The translations under genes and the position numbers were made by a program. Below, one piece after another: positions 37,101-47,528 of a stretch of DNA of 64,000 nt. A model generated the notes under the pieces. The model saw nothing but the letters and a program-made list of their open reading frames with translations. It searched no databases and was not told where the DNA came from. The stretch is from Rhodococcus qingshengii JCM 15477 (lineage in GTDB: Bacteria > Actinomycetota > Actinomycetes > Mycobacteriales > Mycobacteriaceae), in contig NZ_CP096563.1 in the NCBI RefSeq assembly GCF_023221595.1, forward strand, positions 2,028,501 to 2,092,500, given 5' to 3'. The first letter of the stretch is position 1, and each line of letters begins with the position of its first letter.

Positions 37101-38963
37101 ATGTGCGGAATCGTGGGATACGTCGGCCACCGCCCAGCTCTGGGCGTTGTGGTGGAGGCTTTGCGACGAATGGAGTATCGCGGGTACGACTCGTCGGGAA
37201 TCGCGATTCTCGACGGAACCGGTGGGGTCGAGATCGAGCGTAAGGCCGGTAAGTTGGCCAACCTCGAGGCGGAGCTCGGCGAGTACGGTGCGGATCACTT
37301 CGTCGGTACGTCCGGTATGGGCCATACCCGTTGGGCGACGCATGGGCGTCCGACGGACCGCAATGCGCACCCGCATCGTGATGCCTCGGGCAAGCTGGCT
37401 GTCGTTCACAACGGAATCATCGAGAATTTTGCCCCGCTGCGTGCGGAGCTCGAGGCTGCAGGCGTCGAACTGCAGAGCGACACGGATTCCGAGGTCGCGG
37501 TTCACCTCGTCGCCCGGGCGTACGCCCAGGGGCCGACGGCAGGTGATTTCATCGAGAGTGCGCTGTCGGTGGTTCGTCGGTTGGAAGGTGCGTTCACGCT
37601 CGTCTTCACGCACGCTGATCATGCGGACACGATTGTCGCCGCGCGCCGCTCGACACCGCTCGTAGTCGGTGTCGGTGAGGGCGAGATGTTCCTCGGCTCC
37701 GACGTCGCTGCATTCATCGAGCACACACGCGATGCGGTTGAACTCGGACAGGATCAGGCAGTGGTGATCACTGCCGACAGCTACCGGATCTCCGACTTCG
37801 CGGGTAACGAGGCAGAAGGACGCCCGTTCCGCATCGACTGGGATCTCGCGGCCGCCGAAAAGGGTGGTCACGATTACTTCATGCTCAAGGAGATCGAAGA
37901 GCAGCCGACCGCTGTCGCCGACACGCTCCTCGGCCACTTCGAGAACGGGAAGATCGTCCTCGACGAGCAGCGGTTGTCCGATCAGGAACTGCGCGACGTC
38001 GACAAGGTGTTCGTTGTCGCTTGCGGTAGCGCTTACCACTCCGGTCTGTTGGCGAAGTACGCGATCGAGCATTGGACGCGTCTACCTGTCGAGGTCGAAC
38101 TCGCCAGCGAATTCCGTTACCGCGACCCGGTTCTCGATCGCTCGACGCTTGTTGTCGCAATCTCGCAGTCGGGGGAAACGGCCGATACGCTCGAGGCTGT
38201 CAAGCATGCCAAGGACCAGAAGGCACGCGTCCTGGCGATCTGCAACACCAACGGTGCACAGATCCCGCGTGAAGCCGACGCAGTCCTCTACACCCGGGCA
38301 GGACCGGAAATCGCGGTCGCGTCCACCAAGGCGTTCCTGGCGCAGGTGACCGCGAACTACCTCGTCGGTTTGGCTTTGGCGCAGGCTCGCGGAACCAAGT
38401 ATCCGGACGAGGTCGCCCGCGAGTACGCCGACCTCGAAGCGATGCCCGCATTGGTCAGCAAGGTACTCGAGACGGCAGAACCGGTGCGCGCGTTGGCGCG
38501 CCAGTTCGCGCACGCGTCGACCGTGCTGTTCCTGGGGCGTCACGTCGGCTACCCGGTGGCGCTCGAGGGTGCGCTCAAGCTCAAGGAACTCGCGTACATG
38601 CACGCCGAGGGCTTTGCCGCCGGTGAGCTCAAGCACGGCCCGATCGCCTTGATCGAGGAGGACCTTCCGGTCATCATCGTCATGCCGTCGCCGCAGGGCC
38701 GCGCTGTCCTGCACTCGAAGTTGGTGTCCAACATTCAGGAGATCAAGGCGCGCGGGGCGACGACTATCGTCATCGCTGAGGAAGGCGACACCGTCGCCGC
38801 GGCGCACGCGGATCACCTGATCGAGATTCCGGCGTCACCGACTCTGCTGCAGCCGTTGCTGTCCACGGTTCCGTTGCAGATCTTTGCGGCCGAGGTTGCC
38901 GCGGCGCGTGGCTACGACGTCGACAAGCCGCGTAACCTGGCGAAATCGGTTACGGTCGAGTAG
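37101..38963 (+). CDS. glmS: Glutamine-fructose-6-phosphate aminotransferase
   Basis: 620 residues. The N-terminal glutaminase starts MCGIVGYVG with catalytic Cys2, followed by MEYRGYDSSGIAI and the glutamine loop TRWATHGRPTDRNAHPH. Two SIS domains in the C-terminal half bind fructose-6-phosphate (VVACGSAYHSGLLAKY, ISQSGETADTLEAVKHAK), and the end is KPRNLAKSVTVE. The enzyme commits carbon to UDP-GlcNAc. No glmS ribozyme-like structure was looked for successfully; the 5' region here is only 112 bp and shared with a divergent gene. Confidence 0.97.
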   Translation: MCGIVGYVGHRPALGVVVEALRRMEYRGYDSSGIAILDGTGGVEIERKAGKLANLEAELGEYGADHFVGTSGMGHTRWATHGRPTDRNAHPHRDASGKLAVVHNGIIENFAPLRAELEAAGVELQSDTDSEVAVHLVARAYAQGPTAGDFIESALSVVRRLEGAFTLVFTHADHADTIVAARRSTPLVVGVGEGEMFLGSDVAAFIEHTRDAVELGQDQAVVITADSYRISDFAGNEAEGRPFRIDWDLAAAEKGGHDYFMLKEIEEQPTAVADTLLGHFENGKIVLDEQRLSDQELRDVDKVFVVACGSAYHSGLLAKYAIEHWTRLPVEVELASEFRYRDPVLDRSTLVVAISQSGETADTLEAVKHAKDQKARVLAICNTNGAQIPREADAVLYTRAGPEIAVASTKAFLAQVTANYLVGLALAQARGTKYPDEVAREYADLEAMPALVSKVLETAEPVRALARQFAHASTVLFLGRHVGYPVALEGALKLKELAYMHAEGFAAGELKHGPIALIEEDLPVIIVMPSPQGRAVLHSKLVSNIQEIKARGATTIVIAEEGDTVAAAHADHLIEIPASPTLLQPLLSTVPLQIFAAEVAAARGYDVDKPRNLAKSVTVE

Positions 38964-39016
38964 CTTTCGCTAGAAAATCGGGCCCCGCAGTCGCAAGACT
39001 GTGGGGTCCGAGCGCG

Positions 39017-39388
39017 TTACGGCGTCTCGACGACGACGGTTCCGCGCATCTCGGGATGCGGTGTGCAGGTGTAGTCGTAGGTTCCGGGTTCGGTGAACGT
39101 GTAGGTGTAGGTTCCCGATTTCTTGAGCGGACTGCGGAGTTTGCCCTTGGCGTCCCCGAGGCCGTTGACGTCGTGGGCCATTCCGTTGTCGTCGAACACC
39201 CACGTGACCGTCTCGCCGACATTCACGGTGATGGACGCGGGGGAGTACGCCATCCCGGAGATGGTCACCACGGGTCCGCTGGCCGTCGTTTCCGGAGCCG
39301 GTGGTGTGGAGTCGGTGCCGGAACTGCACCCGACCAGACCGAGAGCGAGCACGAGACCCGCGATTGCCGGGCGAAGACGTGATTTCAT
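39017..39388 (-). CDS. Plastocyanin-like cupredoxin lipoprotein
   Basis: 123 residues from ATG (reverse) 39388. A lipoprotein signal ends LGLVGC with Cys21 as lipidation site, followed by a short Thr/Pro linker. The cupredoxin domain has type I copper ligands H72 (MAHDV), C108, H111 and M114 (CTPHPEM). Such proteins carry electrons or bind copper at the outer face of the membrane. It is divergent from nnrD (38 bp gap) and converges on glmS. Confidence 0.9.
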   Translation of the reverse strand: MKSRLRPAIAGLVLALGLVGCSSGTDSTPPAPETTASGPVVTISGMAYSPASITVNVGETVTWVFDDNGMAHDVNGLGDAKGKLRSPLKKSGTYTYTFTEPGTYDYTCTPHPEMRGTVVVETP

Positions 39389-39426
39389 GGTTTCGAGGGT
39401 AGCGACGGCAACTGAAGGGTTCCGAC

Positions 39427-40860
39427 ATGCGTGGGTACTACACAGCCGATCAGGTGCGAGCAGCTGAGGCGCCGCTGCTCGACAAGCTGCCCGACGGGGT
39501 GCTGATGCGTCGAGCGGCGTACGGTCTTGCGCGAGTAGTCGCGGACGAATTGCGTTCCCGTACAGGGTCGGTCGCGCATCGGTCGGTGACGCTGCTGGTC
39601 GGTACGGGCGACAACGGCGGTGATGCCCTGTGGGCCGGTGCGTTGCTCCGCAAACGAGGTGTGAGCGTGCGGGCCGTGTTGCTCGATCCGGCGCGCGCTC
39701 ATCGGGCGGGCCTCGATGCTCTCTTGAAGGCCGGCGGCCGAGTCGCCGCCGAAGTCGGGTCGCCGGATCTGGTGATCGACGGCATCGTCGGGATTTCCGG
39801 GCACGGCGGTCTACGGCCTGACGCGGCCGATCTCGTCGGCCAGGTGGATGCACCGATCGTGGCGGTCGATCTTCCGAGCGGCGTCGACGCGAACACCGGC
39901 GCAGTGGACGGCCCGTCGGTGACCGCTGATGTGACGGTCACATTCGGTGCGCTCAAGCCGGTACACGTACTCGCGGCTCCGCTGTGTGGTCGTGTCGAAC
40001 TCGTGGACATCGGATTGAGCGTCGGCGAACCCGAATTCGGTTCGCTCGATCCGGCGGAGGTCGGTGCGCTGTGGCCGGTGCCCGGTCCGGAGGACGACAA
40101 GTATTCGCAGGGTGTGGTGGGCATCGTTGCGGGAAGTGAGCAGTATCCCGGCGCGGGCGTGCTCTGTACCGGTGCCGCGGTGACCGCGACCGCCGGCCTG
40201 GTCCGCTACGCCGGGCACGGCGCCACCGAGGTGCTCGCCCGGTTCCCGGAGGTGATTGCGAGTGAGACCTTCCAAGCCGCCGGGCGAGTTCAGGCGTGGG
40301 TGGTCGGCCCCGGTATGGGTACCGACGACGACGCCGCGCGACTTCTGGCGTCGGTGCTGGCTACTGATGTACCCGTTGTTGTCGATGCGGACGGACTTAC
40401 CCTCCTCGCTCAGCGTCCCGAACTTGTCGCAGCCCGGACCGCGCCGACACTGTTGACGCCCCACGCCGGCGAGTTCGCTCGATTCACAACTCTTGGCGAC
40501 GACAGGATCGCGGCCACGCGTGCTCTTGCCGCACGCCTCGGAGTCACGGTCCTGTTGAAGGGCCATACGACGGTGATCTCGGATCCCGGCGGTGAGGTGC
40601 TGGTCAACGACGCCGGCGGCTCCTGGGCATCGACGGCAGGCTCGGGTGACATCCTCTCCGGTGTGATCGGTGCGTTGCTGGCGTCGGGTCTGAGCCCTCT
40701 CGAAGCCGGGGCCGTCGGGGCGCGGGCTCACGCGTTGGCTGCGAACATCGCCGCTGCCGGCGGTCAGAGGGATGTCGCCGGAGCACCGATTTCGGCTTCA
40801 CCCCTGCTGGGAGGTCTGCGGGAATCGGTGCGTGTGCTTCGCTCTTTTGCCCTCGATTGA
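39427..40860 (+). CDS. nnrD: Bifunctional NAD(P)HX epimerase / ADP-dependent NAD(P)HX dehydratase
   Basis: 477 residues, a fusion of two repair enzymes for hydrated NADH and NADPH. The N-terminal YjeF_N domain (1-205) has [20 protein letters not shown] and [14 protein letters not shown]. The C-terminal ribokinase-like domain has the substrate loop [13 protein letters not shown] and the signature [20 protein letters not shown]. Both active halves look intact. alr follows 55 bp downstream on the same strand, the same order as in mycobacteria (nnr-alr region). Confidence 0.94.
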   Translation: MRGYYTADQVRAAEAPLLDKLPDGVLMRRAAYGLARVVADELRSRTGSVAHRSVTLLVGTGDNGGDALWAGALLRKRGVSVRAVLLDPARAHRAGLDALLKAGGRVAAEVGSPDLVIDGIVGISGHGGLRPDAADLVGQVDAPIVAVDLPSGVDANTGAVDGPSVTADVTVTFGALKPVHVLAAPLCGRVELVDIGLSVGEPEFGSLDPAEVGALWPVPGPEDDKYSQGVVGIVAGSEQYPGAGVLCTGAAVTATAGLVRYAGHGATEVLARFPEVIASETFQAAGRVQAWVVGPGMGTDDDAARLLASVLATDVPVVVDADGLTLLAQRPELVAARTAPTLLTPHAGEFARFTTLGDDRIAATRALAARLGVTVLLKGHTTVISDPGGEVLVNDAGGSWASTAGSGDILSGVIGALLASGLSPLEAGAVGARAHALAANIAAAGGQRDVAGAPISASPLLGGLRESVRVLRSFALD

Positions 40861-40915
40861 GGGTGTTCAAACCCGAACACGTGTCCGATTCTGCGTGGGT
40901 GGCAGGATTGTCGCC

Positions 40916-42118
40916 ATGACGCTTGCCCAGGGAAGAGCACCGAAGGAGCCTGCGGAGGGGAAGGCGAGCCGACTCGACGACGCAGTAGGGCCGCAGACGG
41001 AGGCAGTCGTCGATCTGGACGCGATCGCGCACAACGTGCGTGTTCTGCGTGAATTTGCCGGGGATGCAGCGTTGATGGCGGTCATCAAGGCGGACGGATA
41101 CAACCACGGCGCAGTTGCGGTGGCGCGGACGGCGCTCTCGGCGGGAGCCCGGGAACTCGGCGTCACCACCATCGCGGAGGCACTGGTCCTTCGCGAGGCA
41201 GGCATCACCGCTCCCGTTCTTGCCTGGCTGCACGGCGTCGACGCCGATTTCGCCTCGGCGATCCGATCGGACGTCGAGATCGGCGTGTCCTCCCCGCGAC
41301 ACCTGGCCGCTGTCGTCGACGCGGCACGGGTTCTGGGACAAAAGGCGATGGTGACGCTCAAGGTGGACACCGGTCTCAATCGCAACGGCGTATCGAGAAC
41401 CGAGTGGCCGCAGATGCTCGACGACCTCGCCACTGCGCGGGACGAGGGCACGATCAGGCTGCGCGGAGTGTTCTCTCACCTCGCGCACTCGGACGAACCG
41501 CATCACGACGTCATCGACATGCAGAAGCAGCGTTTGATCGACGCGGTTGCCGACGTCCGCGCTCGCGGATTCGACCCCGAAGTCGTTCATCTTTCCAACT
41601 CCGCTGCTACAGTCACCCGTCCTGACCTGCGGTTTGACATGGTTCGGCCCGGAATCGCGATATATGGATTGTCTCCGGTGCCCGAACTCGGAGATTTCGG
41701 TTTACGACCGGCGATGACGCTGCGAGCGAAGGTGATTCTGGTGAAGAAGGTAGCCGCCGGAGAGGGCGTCTCCTACGGGCATCAGTGGGTCGCACCGCAC
41801 GACACCACTCTTGCGCTGCTTCCCGTCGGCTACGCCGACGGTTTGTCTCGCTCACTGAGTGGCAAGTTCGAAGTGCAGTTGGGCGGTAAGCGTCGCCAGG
41901 CTGTCGGGCGAATCTGCATGGACCAGGTATTGGTGGACCTGGGTCCGGACGGTGACGGAGTTCGCGAAGGCGACACCGCGATCTTCTTCGGCAACGGCGA
42001 TCACGGCGAACCCAACGCGCAGGCCTGGGCCGACGTACTCGACACCATTCACTACGAGGTCGTGACCGGGATACGTGGACGCACTGTGCGTACGTACATC
42101 GGGGGAGAGACGTCATGA
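40916..42118 (+). CDS. alr: Alanine racemase
   Basis: 400 residues from ATG 40916; open frame upstream lies in nnrD. The PLP lysine is K58 in [12 protein letters not shown], and the second catalytic base, Tyr, is in [13 protein letters not shown]. It supplies D-alanine for peptidoglycan in the cytosol. The first 28 residues are a variable extension before [20 protein letters not shown]. The end overlaps the next gene by ATGA, starting a run alr-hydrolase-tsaE. Confidence 0.96.
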   Translation: MTLAQGRAPKEPAEGKASRLDDAVGPQTEAVVDLDAIAHNVRVLREFAGDAALMAVIKADGYNHGAVAVARTALSAGARELGVTTIAEALVLREAGITAPVLAWLHGVDADFASAIRSDVEIGVSSPRHLAAVVDAARVLGQKAMVTLKVDTGLNRNGVSRTEWPQMLDDLATARDEGTIRLRGVFSHLAHSDEPHHDVIDMQKQRLIDAVADVRARGFDPEVVHLSNSAATVTRPDLRFDMVRPGIAIYGLSPVPELGDFGLRPAMTLRAKVILVKKVAAGEGVSYGHQWVAPHDTTLALLPVGYADGLSRSLSGKFEVQLGGKRRQAVGRICMDQVLVDLGPDGDGVREGDTAIFFGNGDHGEPNAQAWADVLDTIHYEVVTGIRGRTVRTYIGGETS

Positions 42119-43167
42119 AGACTGCAGGAAAGATGAGCATTCTCGGTGGCCTGCTCAGCGCCGTGGCGCTCGGCTCGATGGCCGGCGTGAACGCATTCAA
42201 GACCGCGACGCGTCCGGGCCGGGAAATCTACGCGGACGAGGACTTCGACCTCATGACGCGCGACCGCAAGAGCACGGTGCGCACCGAGGACGGTGTCGAG
42301 CTGGCAGTTCGCGAAGTGGGACCGGACGACGCTCCGCTGACAGTCGTTTTCGTGCACGGATACTGCCTGAGTGCGCTGTCCTGGCATTTCCAGCGCCGCC
42401 AGCTCGAAGAGCGATGGGGCAACAAGGTTCGCATGGTGTTCTACGACCAGCGCGGACACGGAGACTCGGGCATGCCGCGTTCGAAGAGTTGTACGGTTTC
42501 TCAGCTCGGCCGCGACCTCGCGACCGTCGTCGAGGCCAAGGTACCCAAGGGGCCGATAGTTCTGGTCGGTCACTCGATGGGCGGCATGACGGTACTCGCG
42601 CTCGCCGGTCAGCGACCCGAATGGTTCGAGGGCCGAGTCATCGGCGTGGGGCTGGTCGCGACGACGGCGGCAGGCCTGGCGGAGACCGGCCTGACCCGCA
42701 ATCTGCAGAATCCGATCATCGACGGATTCCGGTTGGCAGTGCGCACCTCACCAGGAGTAGTTCAGCATGCCCGGGGCGCTGCGCGAGTATTGATCACGCC
42801 GATCCTGCGTGCGGCCTCGTACGGCACCGATGTCAGCCCACGGCTGCATGAACTCTCGGACGGCATGCTCGACCGCACCTCGGTTGTGACCATCGTCAAT
42901 TTCCTGCGGACGTTGGAACTGCACGACGAGTCCGCTTCTCTCGAGGTCCTCGCGCACACACCGGCAGTCGTGATCTGCGGCGATCAAGACATGATGATTC
43001 CGTTCATCAGCTCCAAGCGTCTCGCCGCCGATCTCCCCGAATCCGAACTCGTGCGAGTTCACGGGGCCGGCCATCTGGTGCAGCTCGAGTTCCCGGCGAT
43101 CGTGACGGACGCAATCGACAAGTTGGTGCAGCGAGCGCAGGTAGAAGAGCGGTCCGATGTCGGCTGA
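42115..43167 (+). CDS. Alpha/beta hydrolase
   Basis: 350 residues. An N-terminal hydrophobic stretch (about 8-27, [20 protein letters not shown]) may be a membrane anchor or signal. The hydrolase domain has the oxyanion motif FVHGYC, nucleophile S154 in [10 protein letters not shown], a likely acid in GDQDMMIP and His in GAGHLVQLE, so the catalytic triad is complete. It overlaps alr by four bases and tsaE by eleven; the same gene sits between alr and tsaE in mycobacteria. Substrate unknown. Confidence 0.9.
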   Translation: MKTAGKMSILGGLLSAVALGSMAGVNAFKTATRPGREIYADEDFDLMTRDRKSTVRTEDGVELAVREVGPDDAPLTVVFVHGYCLSALSWHFQRRQLEERWGNKVRMVFYDQRGHGDSGMPRSKSCTVSQLGRDLATVVEAKVPKGPIVLVGHSMGGMTVLALAGQRPEWFEGRVIGVGLVATTAAGLAETGLTRNLQNPIIDGFRLAVRTSPGVVQHARGAARVLITPILRAASYGTDVSPRLHELSDGMLDRTSVVTIVNFLRTLELHDESASLEVLAHTPAVVICGDQDMMIPFISSKRLAADLPESELVRVHGAGHLVQLEFPAIVTDAIDKLVQRAQVEERSDVG

Positions 43168-43648
43168 GAACTCCACGGGACTTCCCGTGTCCGGACAGAT
43201 CACGTTGGAAACGGCCGAGGATACCGAGGCTTTCGGCCGACGCTTGGCGGCGGGACTTGTTGCCGGCGACCTGGTGGTGCTGGACGGTCCACTCGGGGCA
43301 GGCAAGACCGCGTTGACGCGCGGAATCGGCGCCGGGCTCGGGGTGCAGGGCCGGGTGACGTCCCCGACGTTCGTCATCGCTCGTGAGCATCGTCCGGGCA
43401 TCCGCCCTGGCGGCGGAGTTCCCGTCGGCATGATCCACGTCGACGCATACCGGCTGGGAGACAGCGGACCGCATGCGCTCGACGAACTCGATGCCCTCGA
43501 CCTCGACACCGACCTCACCGATGCAGTGGTGGTGGTCGAATGGGGTGGTGACGTCGCGGAAAGGCTCGTCGAACGGCACCTGCGAGTGCAGCTTCATCGG
43601 GAACCCGAATCGGATGTGCGGACTGCGAGTTGGTCCTGGACGTCGTGA
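43157..43648 (+). CDS. tsaE: tRNA threonylcarbamoyladenosine biosynthesis ATPase TsaE
   Basis: 163 residues. Walker A is G44-PLGAGKT-51, followed by switch-like VTSPTFVIAREH and the HVDAYRL motif. TsaE is the ATPase that resets the TsaB-TsaD complex during t6A37 formation on ANN-decoding tRNAs. It overlaps the hydrolase by 11 bp; tsaB starts 49 bp later. Confidence 0.94.
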   Translation: MSAENSTGLPVSGQITLETAEDTEAFGRRLAAGLVAGDLVVLDGPLGAGKTALTRGIGAGLGVQGRVTSPTFVIAREHRPGIRPGGGVPVGMIHVDAYRLGDSGPHALDELDALDLDTDLTDAVVVVEWGGDVAERLVERHLRVQLHREPESDVRTASWSWTS

Positions 43649-43697
43649 CCCTCCCGGGCCGGAAGTAGTTCTTCACGTGCGGGTACCCTGAGAAATC

Positions 43698-44381
43698 GTG
43701 CTTGTTCTCGCAATTGACACCTCCACTCCGGCAGTCACTGCCGGAGTCGTCTCCCTGTCGGCTTCGTCACCGGACCCAGTGTCACCGGACGCAGAGTCAC
43801 CGGACACAGTGGAGACGCTTGCCGTGCGTGTCACGGTCAATCCTCGTGCGCACGCCGAGGTCTTGACCCCTCACGTCCTCGAATGCCTCGCAGAGGCAGG
43901 GCTCACACCGGCCGACTTGAACGCCGTCGTCGTGGGTGTCGGGCCAGGGCCGTACACCGGACTGCGTGTCGGCATGGCGACGGGCGCTGCCTTCGGTGAC
44001 GCACTCGGTGTTCCCGTGTACGGCGTGTGCAGCCTCGATGCGATCGCGGCTGCGGTACCGACCACACCGAGCCTGCTCGTCGTGACTGACGCGAGGCGTC
44101 GCGAGATCTACTGGGCGCGTTATGACGGCGGAGTGCGCGTCGAAGGACCGGCTGTGAATTCCGCCGGCGACGTCGATCCTTCGCCTTCGACGCTGATTGC
44201 CGGATCCGCTTCGCACGTGGACTTCTTCGATCTACCCGTCGACCCGGCGGAGACACCTTCACCGGCCGGGTTGGTGACAGTCGCTGCTCGCGAGATCCTG
44301 TCCGGCTCGGTTCCGGCCCCGCTGGAGCCGCTGTACCTCCGACGCCCGGACGCGAAGACCCTTGCAGAACGTGGCAAGTGA
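43698..44381 (+). CDS. tsaB: tRNA threonylcarbamoyladenosine biosynthesis protein TsaB
   Basis: 227 residues from GTG 43698 (MLVLAIDTSTPAVTAGVVSL). It has the actin-like fold of TsaB, with PRAHAEVLTPHVLECL and VGVGPGPYTGLRVGMATGAA. It scaffolds TsaD in the t6A complex. Between the first two strands it carries an unusual insert built from three 15-bp tandem repeats (43767-43811), encoding SPDPV, SPDAE and SPDTV. Confidence 0.93.
   Translation: MLVLAIDTSTPAVTAGVVSLSASSPDPVSPDAESPDTVETLAVRVTVNPRAHAEVLTPHVLECLAEAGLTPADLNAVVVGVGPGPYTGLRVGMATGAAFGDALGVPVYGVCSLDAIAAAVPTTPSLLVVTDARRREIYWARYDGGVRVEGPAVNSAGDVDPSPSTLIAGSASHVDFFDLPVDPAETPSPAGLVTVAAREILSGSVPAPLEPLYLRRPDAKTLAERGK
43767..43811 (+). repeat. 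Three tandem 15-bp repeats inside tsaB
   Basis: TCACCGGACCCAGTG, TCACCGGACGCAGAG and TCACCGGACACAGTG lie at 43767-43781, 43782-43796 and 43797-43811. The unit is a multiple of three, so copy changes keep the reading frame and vary a surface loop of TsaB. Confidence 0.92.
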
Positions 44382-44391
44382 GACAGAGCAG

Positions 44392-44886
44392 ATGAAGTAC
44401 AGCATCGAGCCGATGAACGTCGATGACGCCGAACGGTGCGCGGAGTTGGAGCGCGCGTTGTTCGCGGGCGACGGACCCTGGAGCGCACAAGCGTTCGTCT
44501 CGGAACTTGCAGGCGCACATAATCATTACTTCGTTGCCCGGGAGCCTGACGGTCACGTCCTCGGCTACGCCGGAGTCGCATTGTTGGGGGCGTCGCCGAA
44601 CATGGAGGCCGAGGTTCACACCATCGGTACAGATCCCTCGGCTCAGCGGCTCGGAATCGGCGGCGCGTTGCTCGATGCGCTTCTGGCTCTGGCGGATTCA
44701 CGGCAGTGCCCGGTGTTCCTGGAAGTGCGCACCGACAACGAACCTGCCATCGCGCTGTACCGGCGGGAAGGATTCGAGATCGTCGGAACACGAAAGAAGT
44801 ACTACCAGCCCAGTGGGGCAGATGCGTACACGATGAGACGGCCTGCCGTGCTCGGTGTCCGCGAAATTGAGGAGCAGCAAGCATGA
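44392..44886 (+). CDS. rimI: Ribosomal-protein-alanine N-acetyltransferase RimI (GNAT family)
   Basis: 164 residues from ATG 44392; GTG 44371 or TTG 44362 would add 7 or 10 residues and overlap tsaB. The GNAT fold shows the acetyl-CoA loop [20 protein letters not shown] and the C-terminal [20 protein letters not shown] typical of RimI, which acetylates the N-terminus of S18 and possibly others. It lies between tsaB and tsaD as in most actinomycetes and overlaps tsaD by four bases. Confidence 0.9.
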   Translation: MKYSIEPMNVDDAERCAELERALFAGDGPWSAQAFVSELAGAHNHYFVAREPDGHVLGYAGVALLGASPNMEAEVHTIGTDPSAQRLGIGGALLDALLALADSRQCPVFLEVRTDNEPAIALYRREGFEIVGTRKKYYQPSGADAYTMRRPAVLGVREIEEQQA

Positions 44887-45920
44887 TCGTCATGGGTGTC
44901 GAAAGTTCTTGCGACGAAACAGGTGTCGGTATCGTCCGCTGGAACGGTGACGGAACCTGCGAATTGTTGGCCGACGAGGTGGCATCGAGCGTGGATCAGC
45001 ACGCCAGGTACGGGGGAGTGGTTCCCGAAGTGGCCTCGCGGGCTCACCTCGAGGCGATCGTGCCGACGATGCGCCGTGCCCTTGCTGCCGCCGGTATCGA
45101 GAAGCCCGACGCGCTGGCCGTCACCATCGGACCCGGCCTGGCCGGCGCGCTGCTGGTCGGTGTAGCCGCAGCGAAAGCCTATGCGGCAGCATGGAACATC
45201 CCGTTCTATGCGGTCAATCATCTCGGCGGTCACGTCTCGGTGGACACTCTCGAGCACGGTCCGTTGCCCTCGTGCGTCGCATTGTTGGTCTCCGGCGGTC
45301 ACACACACCTGCTTCACGTCGAAGATCTGGGCAAGCCCATTGTCGAACTGGGCACGACTGTCGACGACGCCGCCGGTGAGGCCTTCGACAAGGTGGCCAG
45401 ACTGCTCGGACTCGGCTTTCCCGGTGGACCGGCACTCGATGCTGCTGCGCAAGAGGGAGATCGGAACGCAATCGCCTTCCCTCGCGGCATGACGGGGCCG
45501 CGCGATTCGCGGCACGACTTCTCGTTCTCGGGACTCAAGACGTCCGTCGCGCGCTATGTCGAATCGAAAGAGCGCGCAGGCGAGACCTTTTCGATCCCGG
45601 ACATCGCTGCCTCGTTCCAGGAAGCGGTTGCAGACGTCCTGACGATGAAGGCAGTGCGTGCAGCCAAGGACGTCGGGGTCGACACGTTGGTTCTCGGCGG
45701 CGGCGCCACGGCCAATTCGCGTATCCGCTCACTCGCCGAGCAGCGCTGCGCCGAAGCGGGCATCACGTTGCGCATTCCGAAACCTCGACTGTGCACGGAC
45801 AACGGCGTGATGATCGCATCGTTGGCCGCTCACCTGATCGGAAACGGCGCAGGCCCTTCGGAATTGAGTGTTGCGACGGACCCGGGGCTGTCGGTCTCCG
45901 TCAGCCAGTTGATGCACTGA
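44883..45920 (+). CDS. tsaD: tRNA N6-adenosine threonylcarbamoyltransferase TsaD
   Basis: 345 residues ([20 protein letters not shown]). The metal-binding pair is H113 and H117 in [19 protein letters not shown] and [11 protein letters not shown] are ATP-site motifs. TsaD transfers threonylcarbamoyl to A37 of tRNA. The ATG overlaps the rimI stop by ATGA. It converges on an Hsp70-like gene with an 18-bp gap. Confidence 0.96.
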   Translation: MIVMGVESSCDETGVGIVRWNGDGTCELLADEVASSVDQHARYGGVVPEVASRAHLEAIVPTMRRALAAAGIEKPDALAVTIGPGLAGALLVGVAAAKAYAAAWNIPFYAVNHLGGHVSVDTLEHGPLPSCVALLVSGGHTHLLHVEDLGKPIVELGTTVDDAAGEAFDKVARLLGLGFPGGPALDAAAQEGDRNAIAFPRGMTGPRDSRHDFSFSGLKTSVARYVESKERAGETFSIPDIAASFQEAVADVLTMKAVRAAKDVGVDTLVLGGGATANSRIRSLAEQRCAEAGITLRIPKPRLCTDNGVMIASLAAHLIGNGAGPSELSVATDPGLSVSVSQLMH

Positions 45921-45938
45921 AAATCGGCCGACTGAGAA

Positions 45939-47528
45939 TCAGCCGACCGGGGCCGGTTCCCGATCCGGTGTGGTCGCGGGACCGTTTTCGGGCAGCGAGG
46001 TATTCGGTTCACCGGGCTTCGTCGTCGGATCACCACCACCAGGGGTAGTGATTTCGGTTTCGGTGGAACCGGATCCAGGAGTCTCCGGCGTCGTCGGGTT
46101 CTCGCCGCCGCTCTCACCCGGGCCGAGACCGCCGCCGGGGTTTGCCTCGGTCGGATCGACCGGGGGCGTCGCCTCGGTGTCCGGTAGCGTCGGCCACCAC
46201 GCCGGTGGATCGGGCAGCGTGATTCCGGGAATGGTCGGCCAATTCGGAGTGGTCGTTGTCGTGGTCGGCGGCGTGGTTGTCGTCGAGGTGTCCGGGATCG
46301 GCGCAGGCGGAAGTGTGTACTGATGCGTTGTGTACGAGTGCGTGTCGTAAGGCTGCGAGTCGAACGGGGTGGTGGGATACCCGTACCGAGGATACGTGCT
46401 GCCGGCTACCGAAGGCAGAGGATCATGAGACGGAATGATCGTCGATCCGGTGCTCGGTGTCGCTTCGGGGCTCACCGTCGTCGTGGTCGACCCGGTTCCG
46501 ACGGGCGAGACCGCGGTGTCGTCGGTCGGCACCAATTCCTTTGCGCCGTAACCGAGTACCAGTCCGCCGACCACGAGCGCACCGATCAACGCTCCCGATA
46601 CCTTGGCGGTGGATCCCGAGCGCTGGTCACTTCCGGAGCCCAGCAGCGGGAAACGAATTGCGGTGATCGAATCTGCTAGGAGTGCAGCACCTTTGGTTGC
46701 CGCAGTCTCGGGCTCGACGATCTCGACCATGGGGACGTCGACGGCAGCGGCGACGGCGGACCGCACGGCCGGAATATGTGCGCCACCTCCGATGAGTACA
46801 ACGGCACCGACGGGCCGCGGTGAGCCCTTCACGACTTCACGGATGAAGGTGACGGCGCGCTCGATATCCGGGGCGATGATGGCCTCGAACTCGTCGCGCG
46901 TGATCGCCATCGCGTCGATCGGAAGGTCGATGGTCACCTTGGTGGACGTGGACAGTTGCTCTTTGGCGACATGGCACCGGGCGGCAAGAAGTTCCGCGTC
47001 GGTGTACCGGCGCAAGTGCCCTGGCGCCTTCTCCGTCACGAAGTCGACCAATGCCCGGTCGATTCCGGCCCCTGCGAGGGCGTCTATACGGTCGGAGTGC
47101 AGAACTTCACCGGTGTGGTCGACGACGGACACCGTCAGACCTTGATCGCCGACGTCCACCTGAGCTGTCGTGTCGTACCGCTCGGTTTTCCCTGTCTCGG
47201 CGAGATACGCGTGTACGGCGGCAGGTTCGGGGATTGCACGGACCTGCTTCGGCGAGCGCGAAAGAGATGACCTGATGCTCGCGAGTTGATCGTCCGTGCG
47301 ATAGCTGACACCGATCGAGCGCGGCGCTTCAGATCCGTCCGTTACCTGCGTCGTCATCAGCTTGATGGATGCTCTGACAAGGTCACCGACGTTGGAATTG
47401 GCCTGATCCGCCGAGACGAAGCGAGTCTCGGCAGGCACGGCGCCTGGCGCGTTTGTGCTGGTATCGGTGTCGACGAGTGCTGAATAGACACCGGAAGATC
47501 CAGTGGAAATTCCCAGTGAACAACTCAT
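45939..47528 (-). CDS. Membrane-anchored Hsp70-like ATPase-domain protein with Pro/Thr-rich tail
   Basis: 529 residues from ATG (reverse) 47528, fixed by AGGAGGT five bases upstream. Residues 1-290 follow the Hsp70 nucleotide-binding domain: SLGISTGSSGVYSALVD, IPEPAAVHAYL, ARCHVAKEQLSTSTKVTIDL and GAVVLIGGGAHIPAVRSAV. The first phosphate loop is degenerate (no DLGTT-type motif). There is no substrate-binding domain. A membrane helix at about 310-330 (SGALIGALVVGGLVLGYGA) is followed by a roughly 195-residue Pro/Thr/Gly-rich external segment. The function is unknown; similar Hsp70-family proteins occur in other Mycobacteriales. Confidence 0.8.
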   Translation of the reverse strand: MSCSLGISTGSSGVYSALVDTDTSTNAPGAVPAETRFVSADQANSNVGDLVRASIKLMTTQVTDGSEAPRSIGVSYRTDDQLASIRSSLSRSPKQVRAIPEPAAVHAYLAETGKTERYDTTAQVDVGDQGLTVSVVDHTGEVLHSDRIDALAGAGIDRALVDFVTEKAPGHLRRYTDAELLAARCHVAKEQLSTSTKVTIDLPIDAMAITRDEFEAIIAPDIERAVTFIREVVKGSPRPVGAVVLIGGGAHIPAVRSAVAAAVDVPMVEIVEPETAATKGAALLADSITAIRFPLLGSGSDQRSGSTAKVSGALIGALVVGGLVLGYGAKELVPTDDTAVSPVGTGSTTTTVSPEATPSTGSTIIPSHDPLPSVAGSTYPRYGYPTTPFDSQPYDTHSYTTHQYTLPPAPIPDTSTTTTPPTTTTTTPNWPTIPGITLPDPPAWWPTLPDTEATPPVDPTEANPGGGLGPGESGGENPTTPETPGSGSTETEITTPGGGDPTTKPGEPNTSLPENGPATTPDREPAPVG

